DNA of 64,000 bases from Malania oleifera (GCF_029873635.1 NC_080423.1:110625087-110689086); one strand, 5' to 3'; shown: positions 47,243 through 59,539, numbered from the stretch's first letter. Notes: generated by a model from the sequence alone, not told the origin. Made by a program: numbers and translations.

Positions 47243-49949
47243 ATGTATTCTCAGAAATGGGAAGCCATGGCAATGGCAGCAATAGTGCTTCACTTAAATT
47301 TCTTCATGGAGGTTAAGTCCTCCTCACTTTCTCAGTGTGATAAGATTACTGAGTTGCCTGGGCAACCCCATGTGGGATTTCAACAGTTCTCAGGTTATGT
47401 CACTGTGGGTGCTAAGAATGAAAGAGCTCTTTTCTACTACTTTGTTGAAGCAGAAGAGGACTCAGCTTCAAAGCCCCTGGTCCTCTGGCTGAATGGAGGT
47501 TTGCATCTTTTCACTTCGATTGCTTTGAAAGTTCATTGGGAAGAGAAAAGTGTACAATGCAGGAATGGCTGCTTTTCCAATGTGGGTTGGTCATTACTTG
47601 AAACAAACTGTTTGAAAACATTTTAAAGATGTTTTGCCATTTTGGCATGTTTCTTGTAGGACCTGGTTGTTCATCGGTGGGAGTCGGCGCATTCTCAGAG
47701 AATGGACCTTTCAGGCCAAAGGGGGAGGTTCTTATCACAAATGAGTATAGCTGGAACAGAGGTATGAACATCATAATTTTTCTCTGTTTTATGGATAGCA
47801 TGGAAGCATTCTAAATATTCGTGTTTTTGCATTCACCGGATATTGCAGAGGCGAATATGTTGTATTTAGAGACACCAATAGGTGTGGGATTTTCTTATTC
47901 AACTAAAATTTCTTCATATGAAGCAGTGAATGATAAGGTGACAGGTGTGTTCCAGTATCACTAACTTCTGCACTTCTTGTAATAAAAGATAGTAATCCAA
48001 GTTCTGCATCCGGTTACAGTCTTTCGATGTCTGCATAATAAGCGTAAATGGATATTTTCACATGAAGATCAAGCCAGGGAACAATTCACCGAGTCTAGGC
48101 TTCTTTTTACTCATTCACTGCATACATAAGCTTTCTCTTTTAACATTTATGTCCTTAAAAATTTGTCGTTGAAGGGTTTATTTGACTATCTCATGGATAT
48201 TTTAACATAGAAAAAATTTGTCTGCTGAAGTTTTTTCCTTTAGAACACAGAAAATTAAGTTTATGGACAGCCTAATTTACTTTTAGATCAGTTTCTCTCT
48301 AAAGCTGTCTTCACATTTATTTTCTTTAGCCAGGGACAATCTAGCTTTCTTGCAACAATGGCTCCTCAAGTTCCCCCAGTACAGGCACAGGGATCTGTTT
48401 ATTACAGGAGAAAGTTATGCTGGTAATTTGATTGTATAAACTCTACTTAAATATGGTGTAACTCAGCTTTATATGAGTGGTGATATGATTTTATTTTATG
48501 GTTATTCATACTAGGCCATTATGTTCCTCAACTTGCAAAGCTCATGATTCAACTCAACAAGAAGGAGAAGCTGTTTAACTTGAAAGGAATTGCTGTGAGT
48601 ACTGCTAATGAAAAACCATACTTTGTGGCAATAAGGTTCCATGGTACTCGAAATTTGAAAGAATTTCTTCTGTTGCAGCTAGGTAATCCAGTTCTAGAAT
48701 TTGCAACTGATTTCAACTCGAGGGCAGAGTTCTTCTGGTCCCATGGGTTAATATCGGATTCTACATATAAAATGTTCACTTCTGCATGTAACTACTCTCA
48801 GTATGTTGGCGAATACTACAGAGGCTCAGTATCATCTGTTTGTTCAAGAGTGATGAACCAAGTGAGTAGAGAAACTAGCAGATTTGTGGACAACTATGAT
48901 GTTACTTTGGATGTATGTATTTCGTCAGTGGACTCACAATCCTTAGTCCTTAGCCCTAAGGTAACTCCCCCTCACGCCAAAAAAAAAAAAAAAATGTTTT
49001 TCCATTTGGGTTATTGCCTTTTTTAGATATGTAATTACCTAGTTTTCCTGGCAGAAAGTTACTGAGAAAATAGATGTATGTGTGGAGGATGAAACCGTGA
49101 ATTATCTAAACCGGAAAGATGTGCAGAAGGCTCTTCATGCCCGTCTTGTCAGAGTCCATAGATGGGTTGTCTGCAGCAAGTAATTCTCTACACTTGTATG
49201 AAGAAGAAACACAAAATGAGGGGGAAAAAAAAAAGAAATTATGATCTGAGTCAAGAATTAAATAACTAAAACATGATTTCCAATATATGAGAAAGATTCT
49301 TAAGGTATGAACAATTTTCTATTGAGCAGCACGTTAATACTATGTTTCTGCTTCGTGAATCACAGTATTCTTGACTATGAGCTACTTAACATGGAGATAC
49401 CAACTATCTCTATCTTGGGATCACTTACCAGGGCTGGAATTCCTGTCTTAGTTTATAGGTAAAAGAGAATTCAAAGCCTATAGCTGAAAATCTTAGTGAA
49501 ATTCCCATAACCAGTTGAAATGAAAATACCCATCAATTCCTTTTTGCAGTGGAGATCAAGATTCTGTTATTCCATTGACAGGGAGCCGAACCTTGATCCA
49601 TAGATTGGCAAGGAAGTTGGGACTAAACACAACTGTGCCTTATAGAGTTTGGTTTGCAGGGAAGCAGGTAAAGTAGAATTTCATATGTTTACTGAAAAAA
49701 ATTACCTACAAAGGATAATTGCAGAACAAGAAAACGCTTTTCAACTTTAAAGTAGTTTTATTATGGGGGTCATCGTTTTGTTTTGTTTTGTTCCAGGTTG
49801 GTGGTTGGACTCAAGTTTACGGTAATACACTGTCTTTTGCCACCATCAGAGGTGCTTCTCATGAAGCTCCATTCTCACAACCAGAGAGATCACTTGTGCT
49901 TTTCAAGTCATTTCTGGAAGGCAAGCCTCTACCTGAAGAATTCCGGTAG
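47243..49949 (+). CDS. SCPL45: Serine carboxypeptidase-like 45 type protein
   Basis: Ten exons: 47243-47498, 47660-47761, 47849-47944, 48330-48422, 48515-48594, 48679-48960, 49055-49179, 49366-49458, 49550-49667 and 49797-49949 (TAG). They total 1398 bp, 465 residues, near the usual length of the family. A hydrophobic N-terminus (AIVLHLNFF) suggests a signal peptide; a second ATG at 47267 in better context would give 457 residues. Family signatures: [38 protein letters not shown], nucleophile serine in [15 protein letters not shown] (exons 4-5), aspartate in [14 protein letters not shown] (exons 8-9) and histidine in [13 protein letters not shown] (exon 10). Peptidase family S10; expected to be secreted or vacuolar, cleaving C-terminal residues or acting as an acyltransferase. 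Substrate unknown. Closest by recollection to SCPL45/46. Confidence 0.94.
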
Positions 49950-50243
49950 ACTAGTTGTGTCTGTTGTTGTAGTTCATTAAGGCTATCTTTCATTCTTCTG
50001 GAAGGGAAAATGAAAAGAAGAAAGTTTTGAGTGCATTTGTTTTCTTAGATATGCCAGAGTTTTGGGATCACTTGTGCTTTTCAAGTCATTTCTGGAAGGC
50101 AAGCCTCTACCCAAAGAATTCCGGCAGACCAATTGGCTCTGTTGTTGTAGTCCATTAAGGCTATCTTTGATTCTTCTAGAAAGGAAAGTGAAAAGAAGAA
50201 AGTTTTGAGTGCATTTGTTTTCTTAGATATGCCAGTGTTTTGG
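49888..50243 (+). repeat. 178-bp tandem duplication of the SCPL 3' end
   Basis: Copy 1 (49888-50065) covers the last 20 codons, the stop and the 3' UTR start; copy 2 (50066-50243) repeats it with scattered differences. In copy 2 the stop TAG is CAG (FRQTNWLCCCSPL) and the coding part is detached from the gene, so it is UTR or spacer. Confidence 0.9.
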
Positions 50244-53200
50244 CATACTGAGGTGAGAAATATGGGGAAAGGTTAGCAATGTTCATGGCTTGGGATGTAA
50301 GAAAATGCTGCATAGAAGAAGTCTGTGATGAACATTTTCTTAACCTATTGAGAGGAGAAAACTGCCAACAGTAGTAGAGCAATCCAAGACAAGATTTTAC
50401 CTATGGACAATAAATAAATAACCAATATGATCATAGGTCATGAACTCTTAAAATTGTTGGACAATAATAATAAAGAGATGCAAAGAATAGAGGGAATTGG
50501 AAGATAGATTTCATCCCTTATCACAATACAAAAGGCATGCAGAGAACATTCTTGAGACAACCCTTCACATTTCATGTTACTAATGCATTTGCTAATGAGG
50601 AAGCTGGTTGACGCACTTCCAAATTGTGGGTTGCCTTGAAATGAATAGGCCGTGCCTCGCCTCATGCGCAGGTAGGAGACTATTAATGCTTGTTAAGCCA
50701 CTAGGCCAAGTAGTGTTTGTTGGAGAAACTAATTTGGTTGTATTGGGCACAATGACTGTAGGACAAAGGGAAATTACAACTAAGTAAATAAATGTACACG
50801 AAAGAAAATTACCGAAGAAGATCAGCAGTTTGAAGCACAGAGCGATATGTCATCCTAAAATCAAATTCACCACCACTACACTGCAGAAGATGCTCGGTAT
50901 TTGGTCTCTAAGACTCGACAGCCTTAGGCAGTTAGCTGCACACTTAACTAGTGTCTTATGAACAGAACCCAACCTTAGCTTTAAGAGAAAATGTAACAGA
51001 AGTTTTTGACAGTAGAAGGAAAAGCACACGTTGCGTTGCTTGTGTCTCAAATGGTACAAAAGGAACCCCTACAATGGTCGAAAAAAATGCAGCAACTGCT
51101 TTAGAATTAAAATGATTTCTAAGTCTGAAAATAATTTCTTGTAAACTGCCAATTAAATTCAAACTGATGTTGCAGCATAGCTGGCAAATTAAAAGGTTAT
51201 TTAAGTTCAAAAACCAATATTGCAAACACAAAGATAATTCAAATCTGTATAATTGGAACTTAACATGTTTGAATGTGCAAAACTGAAGAGCAAATGTTGC
51301 TGCAACAACTTTGGCATACTTAAATAAGCTTAATAGTATTTGACTGTAGTCTCTGTTAAAAATTCTGAGTGTTACTAGAGTAGACGTTCAAAATAGGAAA
51401 AAGAGACCTAAAGTTTGGAATAAATTTGGGCTCAAGATCCATGTGAGTGGAGCGGTGCCGGGTCGGGTGGTGCGCACAAAATGGGTCAACCCAAAGCCCA
51501 CTCTATAGCCCAGCTTTCAAAAATAACAAATTAGAACTTTGATAAATTATGAGTAATACATTCAAATTCCAACAAAAATTTAGTTTGAAAAGATATGAGC
51601 AAGTACATTCATATTTATGAAGACACGTTTGTTTACATGAATAGTTTTCTATTTTTGTTGTTCTGTTTTTAGTTATTTTTTAAAAGATTAACCAAATTTT
51701 ATGGTTGTCAGTTTTGGAAACATGTCACTAAAATAATTTAATACCCATAATTGGATTTTGCATATTCAATCATTCAATTTACACATAACTATTAATAAAA
51801 TCAAAATAAAGCCATGCGAATTAAAAATAAATTAAAATAAAAAATCCAAAAAATTTCTAAATTTAAGAAAAAAAACAGTGAAATCCATTTAAATGTATTT
51901 TTATTGTTTCTACCTTCTCCATTGTCATGTCCAATAATATTGTTCTTGTAAAGTAAATTTTAAAATATAACAATTAAGTAAATTAGCTATAGTAATTTCT
52001 ATTGTTGCCTTTCAATTTTATTTTCATAATTTTTTATAATAATACCAAACATTCCCTTATGAATGCAATTTGATTTGAAGATGCACTAAGACTTTCTACT
52101 ATTGGATGTCACCAGAATCTATTTAATTTTATGTTAAAATGATTCATAAATATAATAAATCAATATTTTTTATTTCTTAGATTATTTAAAATCATGAAAT
52201 AAAGCCAAATATGATTTTTGTTTAATAAAAAAAAGAGATGTGATATCTTAAATTTTTATTAAAAATGACCAATTTAATTTTTGTGTTTATTTTGATTGTT
52301 TAAATGTCAATAAATTTTTGCATTCTTTAGTCAAAATTTTTCAATCAAATTTGGGATTTAAATTTTCAAAATACGAATCTAGTTATTTTATATTAAAATT
52401 ACTCTAAAAATTTAAAATAAGTTTATTTAAATTTTTTAAAATTAAAAAAAAATGAAAGGTGATATATTTTTTTTTTCAAAAAAGAAAGTGTGAAAATTTT
52501 TTATTTTCTTTAAATTTATATATTTTTTATACTTATTTTCAAATTTTAAAAACCACTGAATATGTTATATTAGAAATTATATCTAATTTTTTAAAACTTT
52601 AAATGAAAACTTTTTCATTAAGTGCTCTCATATTATGTGTGACTCTAATTAAATAGATCAATTAATTTTTAACTTATGATATTCTATGTTATATTGACCC
52701 TTAGTTTAAAAATGACTTTATTTCTTGACCTTTTTTCTTTATTTGATGTACAAAGGTTCACAAAAAACTTATGTAAATTGCATGATTTTATGCAAGTTGA
52801 AGATATGCTATTCTCTTTCAATTTCATTTTATACTGATAAATTTAAAATATTAAGTTGATATATTCTATTTTAACTATCATTAAAGTAATTTAAAATAAT
52901 CAATGAATTTATAAATACTTGAAATGCCGATTGTTGAAGGTAAAAACTATTTTTTATTATATAAATTAAAACTAAATATTTTAATACTACTTAAAAAATA
53001 AAATATCAAAAGAATAGAATTCCTATTTTCTTAAATTTAATCTTTCAATAAGATATTTAAAATTTTTTATTTGGCATAATTTTTATGCTTATTATTAAGT
53101 GTAAAAGATAAATTTCTTAATTAAATGAGGGGGTTTGTGTATTCAAAATTGTGCTCAATTCAAACAAAATTTAAATTTTTACAATTTGTTATCAGAAAAA

Positions 53201-53480
53201 GACGAAAAATCCATGGAGTTATTACTTGTTAGCCAAGAACTTTTGCAAAATACAATATTATAATAATGTATTCAATATATATTTTTTTAAAAGGTACTTT
53301 TAATGTATATAAGAAATGAGTTTTAAAAAATTTACTAAGCTATACAAAAATTATTACTAAAAGGTTAGTCTCTAATGACTAAATAACTTTCAAATCATCT
53401 TTTTGAAGACGTCCTCAATTTACAAAAACAGTTATTTGTATCTAATCTATAATTATAAAAAATAAGTATTAATAATTAAT
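50244..53480. other. AT-rich intergenic spacer
   Basis: No gene, RNA or element with termini is supported. 51420-51500 is more GC-rich (GGTGCCGGGTCGGGTGGTGC) without a recognisable function; 51600-53480 is strongly AT-rich. Confidence 0.6.
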
Positions 53481-53641
53481 ATTGTTGATGTCGAACGATA
53501 GCTTGCTACTCTGACGACTCTTCTTATGTGCGAATGGTAGAACTTTGTGGTAATTTATGATACTTGTAAAATAAGGATAAATTCTTGAAAGCTCTTGATG
53601 GCAACCTAGAGGTTTCTCCCATACTTATTTAGAAGATTTCT

Positions 53642-53649
<8 letters not shown>

Positions 53650-53680
<31 letters not shown>
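53650..53680. repeat. (GA)n microsatellite
   Basis: About 15 GA units. Confidence 0.9.
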
Positions 53681-53683
<3 letters not shown>

Positions 53684-53919
53684 ATTTCTGATGGCATGCT
53701 TATCTTTTTTAGGGAATGAACCCCTCTTATATACTTACCTCCATGTGTGAGTGACTATATGCTAGCTTTTGTTAGGGGCACTTGAACCTACAACTATAGA
53801 CAATTCCCATCTCTTATATGGATAGCTAACTTAAACAAACGATTTCTAGTTGTGTCATGCGAGTGGGGTGATTTTATTAGCCTTTTTAGTGTAGTCATAA
53901 ATTTTGCATGTAACAAACT

Positions 53920-54310
53920 TGACTTGGCCCTCACAAGGGGGGCTACTCCCATGATAAAATTGACTTGTTCTCCACGTGGGGAGGCCTTTGTAGTCACACG
54001 GGCCAAATGTGGTCAACCTAACCAAACCCCACCTAGGAAGGTTTTTGTAGACCTTGTGGTTTGCACGTGACTAACCTAACTTACTCCTAGTTACCTAGAA
54101 AGGTCTTAATCTAACCTCCACTTAGGGAGGTCCTTACGGGTTATGTGGTTTGCATGTGGTAGACTTGTCTCTTAGATGAGAAATCCCTTATGATCATGTG
54201 AGGTTGTAAACTTGACTAGCCCCCGCCTTGGAGAAATCTTCATGATCATGTGAGCTGCACATGATCCCACTTAGGGAGATATTCACTGTAATACAATTCC
54301 CCACCCCCCT
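53920..54310. repeat. Degenerate tandem repeats around CCACCTAGGGAGG
   Basis: Variants of CACxTAGGxAGGxxxTT followed by GxTxATGTGGTTTGCACATG recur about every 70-90 bp (for example near 53971, 54028, 54118, 54225, 54268). The copies are too diverged to give a consensus by eye. No coding capacity. Confidence 0.5.
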
Positions 54311-55202
54311 TCTATTTGGGGAAACTCATATTATGATGTGGTTTTGTGCGTCACAGAGTTGGCTTAAGGAGACTCTCGTTATCACATGCATTACGATCCC
54401 CTTATCTTGCCACACACACTTGAGAGGTTTAGTTTTATGATCAACACATAGCATGTGTCTTGAACTTTGAAAAATTCATTAGTCATGTGACTTAGAAATT
54501 TAGTCCTAACAAATATGACAATAAAAGTGGACCGGTAATCAAATAAATCAATTAGACACATTTAAACATATAACAAAAGTTTTATTAAATTAAATTAATT
54601 TAGTATATTTTGATAATCTTAACCTTGTGAAATTATTTGGCATAGTAATAATATAAAGAAGTTTTAAAATTAATGTAGTTTTTTTTTTTTTTTTTTTGGG
54701 TCATAATTTCGTGAACATGATCCTTTCCCTAAATAGCTGCAAAAAAAAAAAAAAAAACCGCCAGAGCCTGCTCATGTGCTGCATTGCTTCGCGGTATGAA
54801 AGCTGAAGGGTGTCTTCCATCTCGTTCAATTTACTTCTGCTTCTTCCTCCATCACCGGCCCCCCACAACTTCCACCACCGGCGGCGGCTATTGTCTCCCC
54901 GAGTAACGAGGAAGAGATCAGCATTCTCTTTCCCCATTCTATTTTTTTTCCTTTCTTTTTTGGCAATCTGAATCAGCGGGTGTTTCAAATTTCAAATTTC
55001 AGTTTTCAACATCATTCAACTGTAAATACAAAGAAAATTAGAAAAAGGAACAAAGCAAAGGGGGTTTATGGCCAAACTACAAAAGCAAGAGGAGCCTGCA
55101 AATGCAATCATCCACCCCCTCCAAGCCCAGGTCCACCAGGTGGCCATGCCCAGCTTCTCTCTCATTTTCTTTAATTTCCACCTCGAAAACGCATACCAAA
55201 TC

Positions 55203-55208
55203 ATTACA

Positions 55209-55274
<66 letters not shown>
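55203..55274. repeat. (CT)36 microsatellite
   Basis: About 36 uninterrupted CT units, 60 bp before the start codon at 55335, probably in the 5' UTR or promoter of the next gene. Confidence 0.95.
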
Positions 55275-55278
<4 letters not shown>

Positions 55279-55334
55279 GGGTGTTCTGTAAAGTTCTGTG
55301 AACTGGGTTTTTATAGTTTGAGACATTGATTCAT

Positions 55335-56206
55335 ATGGTCTGCTCCCTAATTGCCTGTATTCGGAAGTTGCAGGAAAAGGTGGAAGAAGATCACAAAGAG
55401 TCTGACCTTGGATCTGAGGAACCAGACGCCCCTTTGCCTCTTACCGTCACTTCTCGGGTCAGTGTCTTTCTTAATCAGATACACATATCATTTTCTTAAT
55501 GTCATAGTTAATGGGCTGGGTTGGTTCTTTTTGACGTTGCACATGTTTTTTTTGATCATTTTGATGAGTATGGATTTGGATTGGGATTTTCAGGTGTTGT
55601 GCATGTTTCATTTTCTCAGTTTGATCAATTATGGGTTTGGGTTGGATGGATTGGATTGTTTTTTTGCAGTTTTTTTTTATAAAATGTTTCATTTTCTTAA
55701 TTTGATGAATTATGAGTTTGGGTTAGATTTTTTTTTGGCAGGCGTTGTACGCGGTTCATTTTCTTAATTTGATGAATTATAGGGTTGGATTTTTTTTTTT
55801 CTGCTGCTCATTTTCTTAACTTGATGAGTAATGAGTTTGGGTTGGGTTCTTGCTGGTATTGTACATATTTCATTTTCCTAATTTGATGAATTATAGGTTT
55901 GGCTTGGATTGGTTTTTTGCTGGTGTTGTGCTTTCTGCATTTTCTTAATCTGGTGAATTGTGGGATTGGGTTGTTTTTACTTTTATTTTATTTTATTTTA
56001 ATTTTTTTTTGCAGGTGTTGTGCATGTTGGGGGACATCACAGCGGGTCCTGCATATCGGTTCACTCAATGGTTGGAATTGGTTCGTAGACGCAATGGGAG
56101 ACACCGCTCCTTTTGCTTCCCAAACCGCCCCCCAATGAAATTGTCCAATAACACTATGCCTCTGAGGTTCTTAATTTTTCCCTTCCCTTTCCTAGCTTGT
56201 TTATGA
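55335..56206 (+). CDS. Small plant protein of unknown function (two exons)
   Basis: Exon 1 is 55335-55457 (MVCSLIACIRKLQEKVEE.., ending PLPLTVTSR), exon 2 is 56015-56206 or, if a further intron exists, 56015-56166 with a GT donor. Reading through gives 104 residues; the last 13 (FLIFPFPFLACL) may be intron sequence. Exon 2 contains LGDITAGPAYRFTQWLELVR and FCFPNRPP. The two pieces join in frame, and the acidic first part (EEDHKESDLGSEEPDAP) looks genuinely coding. I believe it is a conserved plant protein but cannot name it. The 5' end could lie further upstream; no transmembrane segment is evident in the conserved part. It may be a truncated gene. Confidence 0.6.
55487..56014 (+). repeat. 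About eight tandem repeats filling the intron, with decoy splice acceptors
   Basis: Units of roughly 51-79 bp start CATTTTCTTAATTTGATGAA and continue TTATGAGTTTGGGTTGGATT, then a T run and GCAGGTGTTGTGCATGTT-like ends. Units start near 55487, 55548, 55608, 55687, 55757, 55808, 55871 and 55938. The true 3' splice site (GCAG at 56011-56014) is the end of the last unit. Confidence 0.85.
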
Positions 56207-57119
56207 TCTCACATCTCCAAAGCTGCTCTAACTAATTCAGCTCCGGTGTAAGATCACCATTATCTTCTTTAAGTGATGTTTTTGTCATTGTGATTAGTTA
56301 ATAATTATTCTTCTTTTTAGAGATATGGGTGGTGTAGAGAATGACATGATTCCTTGTTCTTTATGTAACTGGCTAATATGCTGTTCCATATATATTATTT
56401 GAGTTGATGAAAGTCACACATGTTATGAATTATAGCAGTTGGCATGCTGGAAACTCATTTTATTTTATTTTTGGTTCTAGGGTTGATCAAATTCTGTTGT
56501 TTAAAAATTAATATTTTTAAGTTTGGAAGTTATGTTATTACCCATTGACTTGTGCATATATTTTTGTACAGAAAAGGCAAGGAACTGTAGTGCGATTTCT
56601 CAAGTTAAAAAATATTGGGTCTTGATAGTTTTGTAATTCGGTTTTATGGTGCCGTAGGATTTCATTGAAGTAGGACTTCTTTGATGGTGATTTGATTTAT
56701 GACACAGTACATCGCCATTATTAAACACGAAGCATGTGGGGCTATCTTTATTTTTCAGGCCACCAGTTTTATCCTAACTGTTTCAAGATCGTTTCCAAGT
56801 TATGGTGAATGGGCTGAAAGTATTTGCGTTCCTTATCCCCTTTTATTTTGCATTATGTTCCTTCAGTTGGCATCTGTTGAGAGATTCTGAATCCAGATTG
56901 CATGCTCATAGATGATGAAATGATTTATTCTAGGCACGATGAATGCTAGGAGCAAAAGTTCCATGCTAGGAGCAAAAGCTCCATGCAGTGTCCTCATACA
57001 CTAGCTGTATGATTGGGCCACTTGGCCATTGTTTTTGAAACATAATATGCAGTAACCACTTGGGACAGTTTTGGATTTTCAATGGTACCTTTGCTTTTGG
57101 ATATATTTCATAATGTTGA
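56207..57119. other. Spacer without supported gene
   Basis: Mostly AT-rich. A 21-bp near-duplicate (GCTAGGAGCAAAAGTTCCATG / GCTAGGAGCAAAAGCTCCA..) occurs at 56946 and 56968. This may belong to the upstream part of the copia LTR that ends at 57530, whose start is not resolved. Confidence 0.45.
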
Positions 57120-57532
57120 GATTGTAGGTGTGGAGTCGTTGACAGCCGCACCAGCCTAGTCGCTAACTTGGACATTGAAGACCGGCGGCCACCTACTCTG
57201 CAGATTTTGCTGAAACTGCAGCCACCGTCTTTGAATTTGTCCCCTCCCTGTGTATATATATATATATGTGAGTGGTGTGTAGTGTGAGTGCTGTGAGTGT
57301 AGAGAGGTTGTACGCAGAGAGAATTGCAGTAAGAGAGAGAGAAAGAGAGAGACTGAGAGAGTTGAGCAGTGTGGCTCCTCCTCCTTATAATATTTCTCCC
57401 AGTATAGTGCAGTGGTGTGTGCTCCGTGGACATAGGTCGATTCCACTGAACCACGTTATATCTGGTGTTCCATTGTGTTTGTTTGTTTCTTCGTGTGTGA
57501 TTGTTACTCCAGGATCCATTCTGCCCAACAAT

Positions 57533-57544
57533 TGGTATCAGAGC
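57533..57544 (+). other. Primer-binding site of the truncated copia element
   Basis: Perfect TGGTATCAGAGC two bases after the LTR end CCCAACA. Confidence 0.85.
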
Positions 57545-57848
57545 TTGGTTGGAGTAGAATGTCAGATCGGAGAAAAATTCCCAGATTTTGAGCCTCTGTC
57601 CAATAGCTCAAAATTTAATTTTGAGGCCACCATCGAACTTCTCTCGTCGAGACGAAGCAAACGGTGTTAATTGGAGCTCCAAACAACTTTAGACAACCTC
57701 GCACACGCCTACACGCGCCGCCAACGTCCAAGGACGTCTCCATGCGCTCCTACGCGCCATCACACGCCGGCAGGTAGTTGGCGGCACCATCCACGTGCGT
57801 CCACGCGCAGGCGATTGACCGGCGAGTCAGCAGGAGGAAGAAGGCGGT

Positions 57849-58016
57849 CCACGTCAGTGGGACCTGCGCCCAATCAGCGCCACGTGGCGCCAAGTAAGCA
57901 CCTAGTTAGCTGGCATGCCACCGCCACATCAGCCCGGGCCCATGCCACGTCAGCGCCACGTATGTAGGTGGACCCCATTGCCACGTCAGTCTGACACGTC
58001 ATCATTGCCACGTCAG
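57849..58016 (+). promoter_or_regulatory. Cluster of CCACGTCAG / ACGT-core motifs
   Basis: CCACGTCAG at 57849, 57945, 57981 and 58008, plus GCCACGTGGC (57879), GCCACATCAG (57923), GCCACGTA (57955) and ACACGTCAT. These are ACGT-core sequences of the kind bound by plant bZIP factors. They lie in the transposon leader; regulatory function is inference. Confidence 0.4.
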
Positions 58017-58175
58017 CATATTTGACCATTTTGACCGAGTGTTTGATCGGGCTTTTCGAAGCCATTTCGGGTCCGGTTTTTGAGCGACTTAAGTCATTTC
58101 TACAGTTTTCGACTGTTTCGGATCCAATCGTGCTATTCGTTTGAACTTATTCCATCTCTAGATCAACAAATCGAG

Positions 58176-58410
58176 ATGTCGAACGAAAAGAGCTCTCAGA
58201 TCGAGATGTTTGACGGCACAAACTTCGGTTTCTGGAAAATGCACATAGAGGATTATTTATTTGGTAAAGAGTTACACTTACCACTGATAGAGAAGTCAGA
58301 ATCCATGAAGGAGAGCGAGTGGGAGTTGCTTGACCGAAAAGCCCTCGGAGCCATTAGAATGACGTTGTCGAAATATGTGGCGTTCAATATCAAGCTTATA
58401 TCATCCACCA
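58176..58410 (+). pseudogene. Copia gag N-terminus (truncated)
   Basis: ATG at 58176: MSNEKSSQIEMFDGTNFGFW, KMHIEDYLFGKELHLPLIEK and LDRKALGAIRMTLSKYVAFN. This is the N-terminal part of a Ty1/copia gag (UBN2-like). Only about 78 codons remain before unrelated repeat sequence; the frame closes at 58433. Confidence 0.85.
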
Positions 58411-58581
58411 AGTCTCTGAGTTGTGGAGTTTGAGTTTGACACCACTTACACACACTCATGCACACCTTAGTCTTTACACACACTCATGTACACATTTTCA
58501 CTCACAGCCATACACACGTTCACATACCTACATGCATATATACATACATCCATGCATGCACACATACATCATCATCCATTA

Positions 58582-58975
58582 CATTATTCATTCATGCATG
58601 CCCATTCATGTACCATACATGCATGTTCATTCGTATCCATGCATACATATATTCATGCATGACATCATCTCATTATATGCATGCATGCCCATTCACGTAC
58701 CATACATGCATGTTCATTCTTATCCATGTATACATATATTCATGCATTACATCATTATCTATATCGTTATTCATTCATGCATGCATGCATGCATATGCAT
58801 GCCCATTCACGTGCCATACATGCATGTTCATTCTTATCTATGCATATATATATTCATGCATTTCATCATTTCATTATTCATTCATGCATGCATGCATGCA
58901 TATGCATGCCCATTCACGCACCATACATACATGTTCATTCTTATCCATGCGTACACATAGTCATGCATTCATGCT
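58582..58975 (+). repeat. CATG-rich minisatellite, four units of 89-107 bp
   Basis: Units start near 58582, 58671, 58769 and 58876. Each has CATGCATGCCCATTCACG, ACCATACATGCATGTTCATT, CTTATCCATG and ATATATTCATGCAT. The lack of stops leaves all three + frames open over hundreds of bases, so these frames are artefacts. Simple CACACTCATG and TACATACATCCATG runs precede it (58435-58580). Confidence 0.88.
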
Positions 58976-59539
58976 TATACATGCCACACGCACCATGACA
59001 CCACACACAACCCACGCGGAAGGCAATGTGTGTTGACTTGATGGTCTTGATTAGACCTTAAACAGGTTGACCCTTCCCCTTTGATCAGTTTTCTCCCCGA
59101 ACCGATTGGGTCTGAACCGCAACTGAATCGGTTTAGTTTGTATTATTATTATTTTAATAATTCCAAAATTCGCGAAAAATCCACAAAAATCATAAAAAAT
59201 GTCAAAAAAATCACAAAAAATCAGGAGAAAAGTCTAAAAATATTTTTGACTTGATTTTTATTGTTTTTGCTTAATTGTCTTTGTGTTATTTCAATTAAAA
59301 ATAAAAAAATCACAAATCAAATCTTTGAAATCAAAATTGTTTTTATACTTGGAAAAATCACATAAAAATTTAGAAAAATAATGGAAAAATTCATAAATCC
59401 TTTGAGGTCAGAAAAATGTTTTTACTCACTTTTTCCCAAATGAATCCCAAAAACCTCCCGGAATATTATTTTTCATTCTTAGAAAATTCTTTAGAGATTT
59501 CAAAAATCCGGGAGAGTATTTTGTACTCTATTTTCTCGA

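Larger units (their letters stand above)
57120..58430 (+). mobile_element. Truncated copia retrotransposon: LTR end, leader, gag start
   Basis: LTR end at 57530 (CTGCCCAACA) with a TATA-like run at 57250-57270 and GA-rich sequence at 57331-57360. A perfect primer site TGGTATCAGAGC (57533-57544) follows, then a GC-rich leader with CCACGTCAG repeats, then gag. Nothing of pol remains; the element ends where a CATG-rich repeat starts. The LTR start is unknown. Confidence 0.75.

Noticed and set aside
46924-47244. Minus-strand frame opposite the SCPL first exon
   Set aside because: Overlaps the well-supported carboxypeptidase exon region and has no family match.
54701-54988. Minus-strand frame MKHPLIQIAKKERKKNRMG..
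   Set aside because: Low-complexity, no recognised domain, crosses homopolymer runs; not supported as a gene.
58421-59036. Long overlapping open frames rich in His, Met and Cys
   Set aside because: All three + frames are open because the CATG-rich minisatellite lacks stops; no start context or known domain.
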